Below are positions 1 to 9,865 of a DNA stretch of 64,000 nt, in pieces (within the stretch, counting starts at the first letter, position 1; each line of letters starts with the position of its first letter). The notes below the pieces were generated by a model. That model was given only the letters and a program-made list of their open reading frames with translations, had not been told where the DNA came from and ran no database searches. The stretch lies in assembly GCF_030818545.1 (NCBI RefSeq), contig NZ_JAUTAH010000001.1, positions 2,423,001 through 2,487,000 on the forward strand, written 5' to 3'. The translations under genes were made by a program, and so were the position numbers. The DNA comes from Brevundimonas sp. SORGH_AS_0993. Lineage in GTDB: Bacteria > Pseudomonadota > Alphaproteobacteria > Caulobacterales > Caulobacteraceae.

Positions 1-7
1 CGTCGCC

Positions 8-406
8 TCATTCCAGCGCTTTCATGACCACTGCGGTGTCGGTGTACTGGACAAACCGAACCAGCTTGCCGTCGAGCAGGGTCCACACATGTGCAAACGG
101 TGCGCGAAACGCCTTGCCGGTCTTGAGGTAGCGGCCGCTGTAATGGCCGAGAGCGACGACCCTGTCGCCTTGCGCGACATAGGCGTCGGGTTCCGCCCGA
201 TAGCCCTCCCACTCGGTGGCGAGCCGGGCGAACACCCCTTGCACGATTGCGTCGGGGCCTGAGTAGAGGCCGGCGTAGGGATAGCCTTCCGCCTCCGTCC
301 ATTGGATGTCCGGGGCCATGTCGGCGAGAACCGCTTCGAGATCCCCCGTGGCGAAGCCGGCGTACAGACGTTGCACGACCGCGGTGTTTCTCTGTGTGTC
401 TGGCAT
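8..406 (-). CDS. SnoaL-like / NTF2-fold protein
   Basis: A 132-residue protein of the SnoaL-like, NTF2-fold superfamily, which includes small hydrolases, isomerases and ligand-binding proteins; the substrate cannot be told. Family features are the N-terminal helix followed by an acidic helix (VVQRLYAGFATGDLEAVLADM), a central W-T-E segment, a GxYxGRY-like strand near residue 100 and a terminal strand FVQYTDT. The frame stays open further upstream, but the ATG at 406 gives the normal family length and the upstream part is low-complexity and basic. It is transcribed in the same direction as the two-component genes upstream of it, about 75 bases away. Fold assignment is fairly safe; function is unknown. 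Confidence 0.75.
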   Translation of the reverse strand: MPDTQRNTAVVQRLYAGFATGDLEAVLADMAPDIQWTEAEGYPYAGLYSGPDAIVQGVFARLATEWEGYRAEPDAYVAQGDRVVALGHYSGRYLKTGKAFRAPFAHVWTLLDGKLVRFVQYTDTAVVMKALE

Positions 407-479
407 GGGAGTGTCCTTGTGTTGGTCCGCGCGCCGTTGATCGGGGCGACGGAGGTGGTGGATCGGAATCTTCGAAGTT

Positions 480-1880
480 TCAGTCTGGTCGAAGGCGGCG
501 GTGTGGAACGGGGCGGGGTTGTTCGGGCGGGACAGGCGGCGACCCCTCAGAGGGCGGATGCGGTGCGAAGCGGATTTCGAACCGGGCTCCCGATAGGGGA
601 GCGGGCGCATAGCGGACCTCGGCGCCTATACGCTCACAGAGGGTGCGGACGATGAACAGGCCCAGCCCCGCCCCCCCCGGATTTCGCTCGCTTGCGGATG
701 GGGCGCGCCAGAATTTGCGGAAGATGTGGGGGCGGTCCTGCTCACGCACCCCCGGCCCCTGATCCTCGACCGCGAGGACGGTGCGGCCGTGCTCGTCCTG
801 GCAGGACACGACGATCCTGTCGCCGGGGGATGACGCCTGAATCGCGTTGGTCAGCAGATTGTCGAGGATCTGGGCCAGAGCGCCCGGCTCACCCAACGCC
901 AGGATGGGGGAAGCGTCCGCCCGCAAGGACAGCTCGACCTCGGCGCCCTTCGCCAGAGGACCGACCCGCGCCAAGGCTTCGCAGGCCTGTTCGTGCAGAT
1001 CGATCACCGCCAGGGATCTGGCGCCTCGGTCCGCCTGATGATCGTCCAGAAGACGGCCGATCAAGCTCAGCATGGCCTCCACGCTACGGCGGGATTCCGT
1101 CATCACCTGCAGGAGGAGCGCCGCGTCGTCCGGCGACCGGTCGGTCGCCAGCGTCATAAGGTTGCGCAGCCCAAGCAAGGGGCTGCGCAGATCATGAGCG
1201 GTGATGGCCATCAGGTCGTCCAGTTCCCGGTCGCGCGCTATCAGACGCTGGTTCTGTCGCCAGATCACAGCCCTCTGGTCGTGGTCCCGGCGGCGCGCAC
1301 TGTAGATCAGCAGGCCCGAAGCGGTCGCCACGGCGGTGCAGATCAGCGCCGTCAGCACCGCCACCGCCTTCTCCCAGGGGACAACCGGCATTCGCAGCAC
1401 GACGAAGACGTAACCGACCAGGCCGACGCCCAGGATCGTCATCAGGGTTCTGGGGGGGAAGACGAAGACGAGGGCGACAGCCAGCACGATCAAAGGATAG
1501 CCGTTGGTGAGCCGGCCATCGTGGGCGATCACCGACACCGCCGCCTGCGCCAGACCCAGGCTGAAGATCGCAAGCAGAACCGGAAGCGCGCGCCGCAGCC
1601 TGGCCCCACGGCCGTGGCGAACCTGTGCGGCCGCCAAGCCGAAGCCCAGAAGGACGGGAAGGGAACCGACCGCCAGCCAGCTGTCGACGGTCATCACGCT
1701 GGTCAGGCCCAGATAGATCTGGATGCCGCTGTTCGCGAGGCTGACGATGACGGCGAGGTCGATCCGGCGGAGGTTGATCTGGACCGCCGCGCTTTCGAAG
1801 GGTTCGGACGCCTCCGGGTCGGCCTCGAAGTCCCAGCGATGACGCAGCCGTGACGCCAACCCCTGATCGGTCTCAGCCAT
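480..1880 (-). CDS. Membrane sensor histidine kinase
   Basis: A 466-residue sensor kinase. The N-terminal half (about residues 40-195) has roughly six hydrophobic segments and no large periplasmic domain, so it probably senses a signal in the membrane. The HisKA dimerisation helix carries the phosphoacceptor His near residue 229 (ITAHDLRSPLLGL). The ATPase domain shows an N box (NLLTNAIQAS), a G1 box (DQGPGV) and a G2 box (GGAGLGLFIV). Its ATG lies inside the last codons of the response-regulator gene (8-base overlap), so the two are co-transcribed and translationally coupled. The likely partner is that LuxR-type regulator, and a likely target is the divergent giant adhesin gene. The proline-rich C-terminal tail is unremarkable. 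Confidence 0.9.
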   Translation of the reverse strand: MAETDQGLASRLRHRWDFEADPEASEPFESAAVQINLRRIDLAVIVSLANSGIQIYLGLTSVMTVDSWLAVGSLPVLLGFGLAAAQVRHGRGARLRRALPVLLAIFSLGLAQAAVSVIAHDGRLTNGYPLIVLAVALVFVFPPRTLMTILGVGLVGYVFVVLRMPVVPWEKAVAVLTALICTAVATASGLLIYSARRRDHDQRAVIWRQNQRLIARDRELDDLMAITAHDLRSPLLGLRNLMTLATDRSPDDAALLLQVMTESRRSVEAMLSLIGRLLDDHQADRGARSLAVIDLHEQACEALARVGPLAKGAEVELSLRADASPILALGEPGALAQILDNLLTNAIQASSPGDRIVVSCQDEHGRTVLAVEDQGPGVREQDRPHIFRKFWRAPSASERNPGGAGLGLFIVRTLCERIGAEVRYAPAPLSGARFEIRFAPHPPSEGSPPVPPEQPRPVPHRRLRPD

Positions 1881-2520
1881 CCGTGTTCTCCGGAAGGCGG
1901 GCCGCGGCGAGGCGCTCCAGCGACCGCACGCTGTCGAGACCGAGCTTGATCTTGAGCCGCTCGCGATAAGTGCCGATGGTCTTGACGCTGAGGGAGAGTT
2001 CGCGCGCCAGCGACTGGAGGTCGAGGCCCCGCCCCATCAGGGTCAGGACCTGTTGTTCCCGGGGCGACAGATCGTCGATCGCCGGCCTTGTCGCCGCCTC
2101 GTCGGAGACACGCCAGGGAGCCGGCACGCCTGGACGCAGATAGACGAGGCCGGCCAGGACGGCGACGATGGCGCGCTCGACGGTCTCCAGCCCCTCTGTT
2201 TTCGACACATAGGCGCGGGCGCCGGACCGCAGGGCCTCACGCGCATGCACCGTCTCCTCCTGGCTGGAGTACACCACGATCCGCGTTCCCGGCGAGGCGG
2301 CGACGACGTCCTCGATCAGGTGATGGCCGTCCCGACCGCCCATCACCAGATCCGTGACCATGACGTGCGGCCGCAACTCTTCCGCCAGACGCCGGGCGTC
2401 GTCCGCGTTCGAGGCTTCGCCGCAGACGCAGTAGCGCGGATGATCCCTCAGCAATAGCTGGAGGCCGAACAGCACGACGGGGTGGTCGTCCACGATCAAG
2501 ACGCGGGCCGGCTTGTGCAT
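1873..2520 (-). CDS. LuxR/NarL-family response regulator
   Basis: A 215-residue two-component response regulator. The receiver domain (about 1-125) has the acidic pair DD at 11-12, the phosphoacceptor Asp near 57 (MVTDLVMGG), and the conserved Ser/Thr and Lys (VVYSSQE, VSKTEG). The C-terminal LuxR-type helix-turn-helix (about 148-210) begins with the signature LSPREQQVL and contains SVKTIGTYRERLKIKLG. It is first in a two-gene operon with the histidine kinase. Its promoter faces the autotransporter gene across 133 bases that contain a perfect 19-bp palindrome, a plausible binding site for a dimeric LuxR-type regulator. Family is certain; the target is inferred. Confidence 0.93.
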   Translation of the reverse strand: MHKPARVLIVDDHPVVLFGLQLLLRDHPRYCVCGEASNADDARRLAEELRPHVMVTDLVMGGRDGHHLIEDVVAASPGTRIVVYSSQEETVHAREALRSGARAYVSKTEGLETVERAIVAVLAGLVYLRPGVPAPWRVSDEAATRPAIDDLSPREQQVLTLMGRGLDLQSLARELSLSVKTIGTYRERLKIKLGLDSVRSLERLAAARLPENTDG

Positions 2521-2571
2521 CGGTTCTCCCCGACTTCGGAGACATGCTCTTAGCGCGTCGCACGCGGCCGC

Positions 2572-2590
2572 TGTAGGTCAATGACCTACA
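2572..2590. promoter_or_regulatory. Perfect palindrome between regulator and adhesin genes
   Basis: TGTAGGTCAATGACCTACA is a perfect inverted repeat: two 9-base arms around one central base. It lies in the 133-base divergent intergenic region, 52 bases upstream of the response-regulator start and 64 upstream of the adhesin start. The size fits a dimeric helix-turn-helix regulator such as the adjacent LuxR-type protein. The assignment to that protein is inference. Confidence 0.6.
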
Positions 2591-2653
2591 ACAGCAGGAG
2601 ACGACCGATGTACTTGCCTGCCGGATCGGGGGGAGCGGATCGGGGGCAGTCGG

Positions 2654-5600
2654 ATGTCGAACAGGTTGAACCGCGCCTCCGAGGCGGCGCCGAGACGCAA
2701 TGCGCGCCCACCCCGGACGGCCATAGGGACGCTGTCCTCAGCGCTCGGGCGGGCGCTGGCGAGGACCGCCGCTCCGTCAGCGCGTGCGCTGTCGTGCGTC
2801 ATCCTCGCTCTCGCGGCGGTCGCTGTTCCATCCGGGGTTCTAGCGCAGTCGGGTGCGTGCCAGGCGGTTTCCGGATTCTCGGGACCCTTCGTCGTCGACG
2901 CGGCAGGCAATGAAACGACCAAGGTCAAATACCCTACGGACCAGCGGTTCGCCCAGGGAGAGACCATTACCTATGCCTGGTCCGGAAACACCCGGGGCGC
3001 CTATGTCTCCGTTAAGTACTCCCAGACCAATTCAAGTTCTGAGCAAGGCGTCACGGACTCGACGGCGGAAAGGGGCAGTGGATCGATCACGGTCGACTGG
3101 ACACGGAACTCTCCTCCCTCGACTGACACCTTCATCGCCAGCCTGGCAAGCGGGCCCGGTCGCACGAAGGGACCTTCGTCGTCCTGGAACAGCCATGTCG
3201 AGTTTACGCTGAGCTGTTCGCCGCCGCCGGTCACGATTTCCATCAACGACTTCGCTCAATCGGAAGGCAATAGCGGCACGACTGCCTTCTTCCCCACCGT
3301 GTCCCTGTCCCGAGCGAGCGACACCCCGATCTCGGTCGATTTCACCACGGCGGACGGGACCGCGACCGTCGCCGACGGCGATTATGCAGCGACGAGCGGC
3401 ACCCTGACTTTTTTGCCCGGAGACAGGTTCAAGCAAATCGCTGTGTTCATCAACGGCGACCTTCGGGCGGAGGCCGATGAGACCTTTTTCGTCAATCTGA
3501 GCGGCGCGACCAACGCCACGATCGCCAGGGGGCAAGGAACCCTGACGATCCGGAACGACGACATCGCGCCGACTGTTACGCAGATCACACCCCCCCAGGG
3601 GCCCACCGCAGGGGGGACCAGCATCGCGATCCGGGGGATGGGTTTTTCCAATGTTTCGGGCCCGTCGGGAGTAAGGTTCGGTTCGGCGCAGGCCACGGGA
3701 TACGTGGTGAACAGCAACACAGAAATCGTGGCGGTGGCGCCCGCACTGCCGGCGGGCGTGGTCGATGTGACCGTGACGAACGCCGCCGGCGTCAGCGCGA
3801 CGTCAGCCGCGAGCACATATACCTACGTCGCTGCGCCAACCGTGACCGCGATCTCACCGACAGCAGGGCCGCGTAACGGCGGAACGATCGTGACGCTCGC
3901 GGGGACCGGCTTCGCGTCCGCCGCAGGGACGGGGACCGTAAGGTTTGGAACGGCCGTCGCAGCCTATACCGTGGACAGCGATACCCAGATCACGGCGACG
4001 GCTCCGTCCGGTACGGGCGTTGTGGATGTCACTGTTACGACTCCTGGCGGGACCAGCGCGACCTCGTCGGCGGATCGGTTCACCTATGTCGCGCGCCCGA
4101 CCGTCACGTCGGTCTCGCCAGCTCAGGGAACGACCGCCGGCGGTCAATCGATTACGATCGGCGGCTGGGGACTCACAGGCGCGACTGTCGTCGGCATAGG
4201 CGCCGGAGCCGCCACGGGCGTCACCATCGTCAACGACACCCAGATCACAGCGACGACGCCGGCGGGCGCAGCGGGTTCCGGCGATGTCCGGGTCACGACG
4301 CCAGGGGGCATGGCCACACTTAGCCGGGGCTACACCTACATCACGCCGCCCACGGCCACTGGCCAGACCGTGACGACGGCCTATCAGACGGCGCGGACCA
4401 TCACGCTCCAGGGAACGGACGCCGCCAGCTACGCCTATACGCAGCCGACAGGCGGTGCGGGCAGCGTCTCGGGGACCGGGCCCAACGTCACCTTCACACC
4501 GGCGTCCGGTTACAGCGGCACGACCAGCTTCACCTTCACCACGACAAACGGAACCGGGCCCGGCGCGCTGCAATCGGCGCCGGCGACCGTCACCGTCACC
4601 GTCACCCCGGCCGCGCCGACTGTGCTGGCCCAGCCCTCAAGCCAGTTGGTGACGGCGGGCGCGAAGGCGACCTTCGCCGCTCAAGCATCGGGGGCGTCGA
4701 CCGTTCAATGGCAGGAATCGTTCGATGGCGGCGCCAGCTGGGCCGACATCGCCGGCGCGACCTCGACTGTCTATACGTCGCCTGCGACGACGATGGGTGA
4801 CGACGGCAAGCGGTTCCGCGCCGTGTTCAGCAATGCAGGCGGGACCACAGCCAGCAACGTGGCGACGCTGACCGTCGCCGCGCCGACCATCACCATCACC
4901 ATCGCCCCGACCACCTTGTCGAGCGCCAAGGTCGGCGTCTCCTACAGCCAGACGATCATCGCCAGCGGCGGCACGGCTGACTACCGCTTCGCTTTGACGG
5001 ACGGCGCCTTGCCGGCTGGTCTGAACTTGTCTTCCACAGGCGTACTCAGCGGCACGCCGACGTCCGGCGGAAACTTCACCTTCACCGTGAAAGCGACCGA
5101 TGGTTCGTCGGCGGCTGGCGGTCCCTTTTCCGGCAGCCGCGCCTATTCGCTGACGGTCGTCGACGCGACGATCGCAGTTGGGCCGGCATCCTTGCCTACG
5201 GGCGACGTGGGCGCGGCCTACAGTCAGACCTTGACGGCCAGCGGCGGCACGACGCCTTACCGTTACACCGTGACCGGCGCCTTGCCACCCGGCATCACGC
5301 TGGCGTCCAACGGCGTGCTGTCGGGGACGCCCACGGCGCGCGGCAGTTTCAACTTCACGATCACCGCAACGGACAGTTCGACGGGAGCGGGTCCCTACAA
5401 CGGCTCGCAGGCCTATTCCCTCAAGGTCAATGCGCCTCCGCTGACGCTATCTCCCCTCAGTCTGCCCGACGGACAGGCCGGGGCCGCTTACGGACAGACA
5501 TTGAATTCCACGGGCGGCGTGACCCCGTACCTCTATACGATCTCGGAGGGCGCGCTTCCCGCCGGCCTGACCCTCAATGCTACGACCGGCGCGATCAGCG

Positions 5601-8600
5601 GAACGCCGACGGCCCAGGGCGCCTTCCACTTCGCCGCGAAGGTGACGGACAACGCTGCTGTCTCGATCAGTCGGGCCTATTCGATCGTCATCGCGGCGCC
5701 GACGATCGTCATTACGCCGACCACCCTGCCGGCCGGCGCGCCTGGCGTCGCCTACAGCCAGACCTTCAGCGCGACCGGCGGAACATCGCCCTATGCCTAT
5801 GCGGTCAGCGCGGGCGCCCTGCCGGCGGGCCTGTCCCTGTCGTCCGCCGGCGCGCTTTCCGGCACGCCCACGGCATCGGGGGCTTTCAACTTTACCGTAA
5901 CTGCGACGGATGCGACGACCGGGGCTTTGGCCCCTTATGCCGGCGCTCGGGCCTATACGCTCTTCATCAGCGCCCCGACCGTCACGATCAGCACCGCCGT
6001 CCTTCCCGCAGCGAAGGTTTCCGTCGCCTATGGTCAGACCCTGACGGCCAGCGGCGGCGTGGGGCCCTATAGGTTCGGCGTAACGGCGGGGACGTTGCCG
6101 GCCGGCGTCAGCCTGTCTTCGGCTGGAATGCTTAGCGGTTCGCCGACGCAAGGCGGCAATTTCGATTTCACCGTCACGGCGATGGATTCGTCGGGAGGGA
6201 CTGGGCCGTTCAGCGCCAGTCGGGCCCTGACCCTGACGGTCGATGCCCCCACCATCGCCCTGACGCCCAACGGCTTGCCGAACGCCAGCGTGGGAGCCGC
6301 CTATAGCCAAAGCGTCACCGCCACAGGCGGCGTCGCGCCCTACAGCTATGCCGTTACGGCGGGCGCCCTGCCGGCCGGCGTGACCTTGGCGACGAACGGC
6401 GTGCTCTCCGGGACCCCGACGGCGGGAGGAAGTTTCAGCGTCACAATCACCGCGACCGACAACTCGACCGGAAGCGGCGCGCCGTTCAGCGCCAGTCGCG
6501 CCTATGCGCTGATGGTCGGGGCGGCGAAGATCACGGTCATGCCGACCACATTGGCGGGCGGTCAGGTGGGAACACCCTTCAGTCAGCAGCTTTCGGCGTC
6601 CGGCGGGACAGGTCCCTACGCCTTCGTGATCTCGGCAGGCGTTCTGCCGGCCGGTATCAGCCTGTCGTCCGCCGGCGTGATCAGCGGCACGCCGGGGCAG
6701 GGCGGTCTCTTCAACTTCAGCATCACGGCGACCGATTCATCGGGTGGCTCGGGTCCGTTTTCAGCGATCCAGGCCTATGCCTGGAGCATCGCCGCGCCGA
6801 ACCCGCCGGTCGTGGGCGATGTCTCGGCGTCGGTCGGCTACGGCTCGACCAACAACCCGATCATGGCCAATCTCTCAGGCGGAACGGTCGACAGCGTCGC
6901 CGTGGCCGCCGGTCCGGCCCATGGCGTCGTGTCGGTCAGCGGGAAGGGCTTTCTCTACACGCCCGCCGCGGGCTACTTCGGCGCCGACAGCTTCACCTAT
7001 ACGGCGAGCAACGGCGACGGCGCCTCGGCGCCAGCCACGGCCAACATAGCGGTGGGCGCTCCGCCGGCGCCGGTCACGGCTGATCGGTCGGGCGTGACCG
7101 TGCCTTTCGCGAGTTCCGGCGTCGCGATCGATCTGTCTGGATCGATAAGCGGGGTCTACGATCAGGTCGAAGTGGCGGCCGCGCCCGCCCATGGCACGGT
7201 CAACTTCGCCGCCGCTGTGGCGACCTACCGACCGGCTGCGGACTATTTCGGCCCCGACAGCTTCAGCTTCACGGCCACCGGCCCCGGAGGAACCTCCTCG
7301 ACCTCCACCGTTTCGCTGACGGTCGCCACGCCGCCTGCGCCCGCCATCACGCCTGCGCCTGCCGTCGTCGTTCCGTCTGCCAGCGGCGGGGGATCCGCCA
7401 CGATTTCAGTCGATCTGAGCGCATGGACCCAGGGCGTGATCGATGGCTATCGCATCACGGCGAACGCTCGCTTCGGCTCCTCCGCGATCACCGCGTCCGT
7501 CGCTACGACCACGTCCCAATCGGTTGGGGCGCAGGCGGCCGGACCTCAGACTGCGTCGACCTTCCAACTGGCTTACACGCCCGACGCCAACTTCATCGGG
7601 ACCGAAACGGTGACGGTCGTGGCCTTCGGTCCCGGCGGGGACTCCGCGCCGGCGACCTTCACCTTCCTGGTGGCGGGCAAGGCGCCGGACCTTTCGGGCA
7701 GCATCGCTTCCAGCGGAACCCTGACCGTGTCGCCCACCGCGACCCTGATCGGCGGTCCGTTCCAGGCGTTGCAGATCACCCGCCAGCCGGCTTTCGGCAC
7801 GGCGACGGTCCAGGGGTTGAACATCGTGTTCACGCCGGGTGTCGCCAACGGCGGAACAACCTCGCTGGACTATGTCATCGACCTGCCGTTCGGGTCTTCG
7901 GCGGCGGGTCGGCTCGACCTGACGGTCGGTCAGATTCCCGCGTCCCAGGCGCTGGTCGCCGATACCATCCAAGGCCGTCCGGTCACGGTCCGCATCAGCA
8001 ATGCGGCCGGCGACCCCTTCACTGGCGCGGCGGCGGTTTCGATCTCACCGACCGCAGCCGGTTCGGCGGCGATCGTCGGAACGGGGGGAACCTACGATCT
8101 GACGTTCACGCCGCAAGGGACGTTCTCGGGGCAGGCGGTCGTCGGCTTCACCCTGACCAACGTCAACGGAACCTCGATGGGAACCCTGACGGTGACGGTC
8201 GCTGCACGCCCGGACCCTTCGTTGGATCCGGACGTCCGAGGCATGGCGGCGGGCCAGATCACCGCTGCGCGCCGGTTCTCCAGCGCCCAGGTCGATAATT
8301 TTCGGCGCCGTCTGGAAAGCCTGCGGGACGGCTCGAACGATTCGCGCAACGGTCTGAGCCTGAACGTCGGCGGTCTCGGCGGACGGGAAGACCGCGATCC
8401 CCGCGTCGCTCTGCGGCGCCAGCTGGGTCAGGATCGACGGCTGGATCCCGGGGGCCTGGGCGATGATCGCGACCGCGACATGCTGGGATTGGATTTCGGG
8501 TCCAACCGCGCCCGGCCCGCCGAGCAGACGCTGAACCAGGCCGGCCAGCCGAACGCGCCCCCGACCGGGCAGCGGGCGACCGAAGACAGTCGATCGGTAG

Positions 8601-9433
8601 GGGTCTGGACCTCGGGTTCGGTCGATTGGGGCCGTCAGGATGCTCAGGGTCTGCGCGACAGCCGGTTCGCCACGCAGGGGGTGACGGCAGGCGTCGACTT
8701 TCGCCTGGATGATCATCTGATCGTGGGCGGCGGTCTGGGTTACGGCGAGGACAAGACGCGGATCGGCGACAACGGCTCGACCTCCAATGGCAAGGCCGTG
8801 ACCGGCGCCCTCTACGCCAGTTGGCGACCTGCCGACGGCTGGTTCGTCGATGGCGTGATGGGTATGTCCAGCCTCGACATCGACAGCCGCCGCTGGGTCG
8901 TGGGCCTGCTGGGCCAGGCGAATGGCTATGCCGACGGTGAACGCTCGGGCGTGGTGCGCTTCGCCTCGGCTTCCATCGGGCGGACCGTGCGCCGTCAGGG
9001 TCTTTCAGCCGACCTCTATGTCCGCATGGAAGGCCGCGACATCGCGCTGGACGGCTTCACAGAAACCAGCGGCGGCCTGTCGGCCCTGACCTGGGATGCG
9101 CTGGATCAGAGCGGCTTGTCGGTCAATCTGGGCGCGTCATGGCGGTGGACCCTCGAAAGCCGCCGGTTCGGCGTCCTGCGACCCACCGCGCGTATGGAGT
9201 GGTCGCACGAACTGGAGGACGTCGAGACCCAGGGCGTCCGCTATGCCGACTGGGCGGCCAGCCCGGTTTATCTTGTCCCGATGGACGGCTGGTCGCGGAA
9301 CGCTCTGAACCTTGACCTCGGCGCGGAATGGTCGCTGACCGACCGGCTGATGCTGAACCTGGGCTATCGCGGCATGCTGGGCGACGCCAGCTCCAGCCAT
9401 GGCGGCTTGATCGGGCTCAAATATGGGTGGTGA
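2654..9433 (+). CDS. Giant modular autotransporter adhesin (type Va)
   Basis: A 2259-residue surface protein. A long basic leader (about 45 residues) precedes a hydrophobic core and an AQ|SG signal cleavage site near residue 65, resembling extended autotransporter signal peptides. Next come a Calx-beta-like domain (about 195-305, SVDFTTADGTA), three IPT/TIG domains (about 308-560), a Ig-like region, seven putative-Ig (He_PIG) repeats of about 90 residues (about 743-1380; each with YSQT...GG..PY and LPAGxxL...GxLSGTP), and cadherin-like segments with YFGADSF-type motifs (about 1385-1700). A charged linker (about 1870-1975) leads to a C-terminal 12-strand autotransporter barrel (about 1978-2259) ending in a terminal aromatic residue. 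The role is most likely adhesion or biofilm formation. The gene is divergent from the two-component operon. Confidence 0.9.
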   Translation: MSNRLNRASEAAPRRNARPPRTAIGTLSSALGRALARTAAPSARALSCVILALAAVAVPSGVLAQSGACQAVSGFSGPFVVDAAGNETTKVKYPTDQRFAQGETITYAWSGNTRGAYVSVKYSQTNSSSEQGVTDSTAERGSGSITVDWTRNSPPSTDTFIASLASGPGRTKGPSSSWNSHVEFTLSCSPPPVTISINDFAQSEGNSGTTAFFPTVSLSRASDTPISVDFTTADGTATVADGDYAATSGTLTFLPGDRFKQIAVFINGDLRAEADETFFVNLSGATNATIARGQGTLTIRNDDIAPTVTQITPPQGPTAGGTSIAIRGMGFSNVSGPSGVRFGSAQATGYVVNSNTEIVAVAPALPAGVVDVTVTNAAGVSATSAASTYTYVAAPTVTAISPTAGPRNGGTIVTLAGTGFASAAGTGTVRFGTAVAAYTVDSDTQITATAPSGTGVVDVTVTTPGGTSATSSADRFTYVARPTVTSVSPAQGTTAGGQSITIGGWGLTGATVVGIGAGAATGVTIVNDTQITATTPAGAAGSGDVRVTTPGGMATLSRGYTYITPPTATGQTVTTAYQTARTITLQGTDAASYAYTQPTGGAGSVSGTGPNVTFTPASGYSGTTSFTFTTTNGTGPGALQSAPATVTVTVTPAAPTVLAQPSSQLVTAGAKATFAAQASGASTVQWQESFDGGASWADIAGATSTVYTSPATTMGDDGKRFRAVFSNAGGTTASNVATLTVAAPTITITIAPTTLSSAKVGVSYSQTIIASGGTADYRFALTDGALPAGLNLSSTGVLSGTPTSGGNFTFTVKATDGSSAAGGPFSGSRAYSLTVVDATIAVGPASLPTGDVGAAYSQTLTASGGTTPYRYTVTGALPPGITLASNGVLSGTPTARGSFNFTITATDSSTGAGPYNGSQAYSLKVNAPPLTLSPLSLPDGQAGAAYGQTLNSTGGVTPYLYTISEGALPAGLTLNATTGAISGTPTAQGAFHFAAKVTDNAAVSISRAYSIVIAAPTIVITPTTLPAGAPGVAYSQTFSATGGTSPYAYAVSAGALPAGLSLSSAGALSGTPTASGAFNFTVTATDATTGALAPYAGARAYTLFISAPTVTISTAVLPAAKVSVAYGQTLTASGGVGPYRFGVTAGTLPAGVSLSSAGMLSGSPTQGGNFDFTVTAMDSSGGTGPFSASRALTLTVDAPTIALTPNGLPNASVGAAYSQSVTATGGVAPYSYAVTAGALPAGVTLATNGVLSGTPTAGGSFSVTITATDNSTGSGAPFSASRAYALMVGAAKITVMPTTLAGGQVGTPFSQQLSASGGTGPYAFVISAGVLPAGISLSSAGVISGTPGQGGLFNFSITATDSSGGSGPFSAIQAYAWSIAAPNPPVVGDVSASVGYGSTNNPIMANLSGGTVDSVAVAAGPAHGVVSVSGKGFLYTPAAGYFGADSFTYTASNGDGASAPATANIAVGAPPAPVTADRSGVTVPFASSGVAIDLSGSISGVYDQVEVAAAPAHGTVNFAAAVATYRPAADYFGPDSFSFTATGPGGTSSTSTVSLTVATPPAPAITPAPAVVVPSASGGGSATISVDLSAWTQGVIDGYRITANARFGSSAITASVATTTSQSVGAQAAGPQTASTFQLAYTPDANFIGTETVTVVAFGPGGDSAPATFTFLVAGKAPDLSGSIASSGTLTVSPTATLIGGPFQALQITRQPAFGTATVQGLNIVFTPGVANGGTTSLDYVIDLPFGSSAAGRLDLTVGQIPASQALVADTIQGRPVTVRISNAAGDPFTGAAAVSISPTAAGSAAIVGTGGTYDLTFTPQGTFSGQAVVGFTLTNVNGTSMGTLTVTVAARPDPSLDPDVRGMAAGQITAARRFSSAQVDNFRRRLESLRDGSNDSRNGLSLNVGGLGGREDRDPRVALRRQLGQDRRLDPGGLGDDRDRDMLGLDFGSNRARPAEQTLNQAGQPNAPPTGQRATEDSRSVGVWTSGSVDWGRQDAQGLRDSRFATQGVTAGVDFRLDDHLIVGGGLGYGEDKTRIGDNGSTSNGKAVTGALYASWRPADGWFVDGVMGMSSLDIDSRRWVVGLLGQANGYADGERSGVVRFASASIGRTVRRQGLSADLYVRMEGRDIALDGFTETSGGLSALTWDALDQSGLSVNLGASWRWTLESRRFGVLRPTARMEWSHELEDVETQGVRYADWAASPVYLVPMDGWSRNALNLDLGAEWSLTDRLMLNLGYRGMLGDASSSHGGLIGLKYGW

Positions 9434-9852
9434 CGGTCTTCTGAGCCGCCGCCATGCGGCGGCCACAAGCCTGGTTGTCAGCGTAAATGCGAGTAATTTA
9501 CCTTCCCTCGGCGTTGGCCCGATAGAGGTGAGATCTGGGGCCGGGTCCTGTCTCGGCTGACCGAGCGGTTCCGGGGGGATCGCTTTCGACTGCCGGGTTC
9601 GGTCAGGCTGATCGGCCTGTCGCAGCCTATGATTCAGCGTTCTTTGTCGAACAGTTGAAGGCGGAGTGACGACTGGGACGGACGGACGATGTGCGGAAGG
9701 TGGCCGTCCCTCCAGGCGTCCTGCGACGCCTGGAGGTGACGATGGTGGAGCTCGTCAGGTGCGACGCGTTTCAGCGAAGCGTCCCGTCGGTGGTGAACGT
9801 CCCCGATCAAGGTCCATGCACCGACCCCGAGGGTGGTCGGTGGGCGCGGCCC
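9434..9852. other. Intergenic region left of the insertion sequence
   Basis: About 420 bases with no supported gene. It starts with a short GC hairpin just after the adhesin stop (GCCGCCGC-CAT-GCGGCGGC, about 9445-9463) without a T run. It also contains a perfect inverted repeat at 9709-9736 (CCTCCAGGCGTC, 4-base loop, GACGCCTGGAGG). The missing 5' part of traG is not recognisable here. Confidence 0.5.
9709..9736. repeat. Perfect 12-bp inverted repeat
   Basis: CCTCCAGGCGTC is followed by the 4-base loop CTGC and the exact reverse complement GACGCCTGGAGG. There is no T run, so a simple intrinsic terminator is unlikely. The role is unknown. Confidence 0.55.
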
Positions 9853-9865
9853 CTAGGGTCCGGAC

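Noticed and set aside
9445..9463. GC hairpin just after the adhesin stop as an intrinsic terminator
   Set aside because: The stem is only 8 bp and no T run follows, so termination cannot be claimed.
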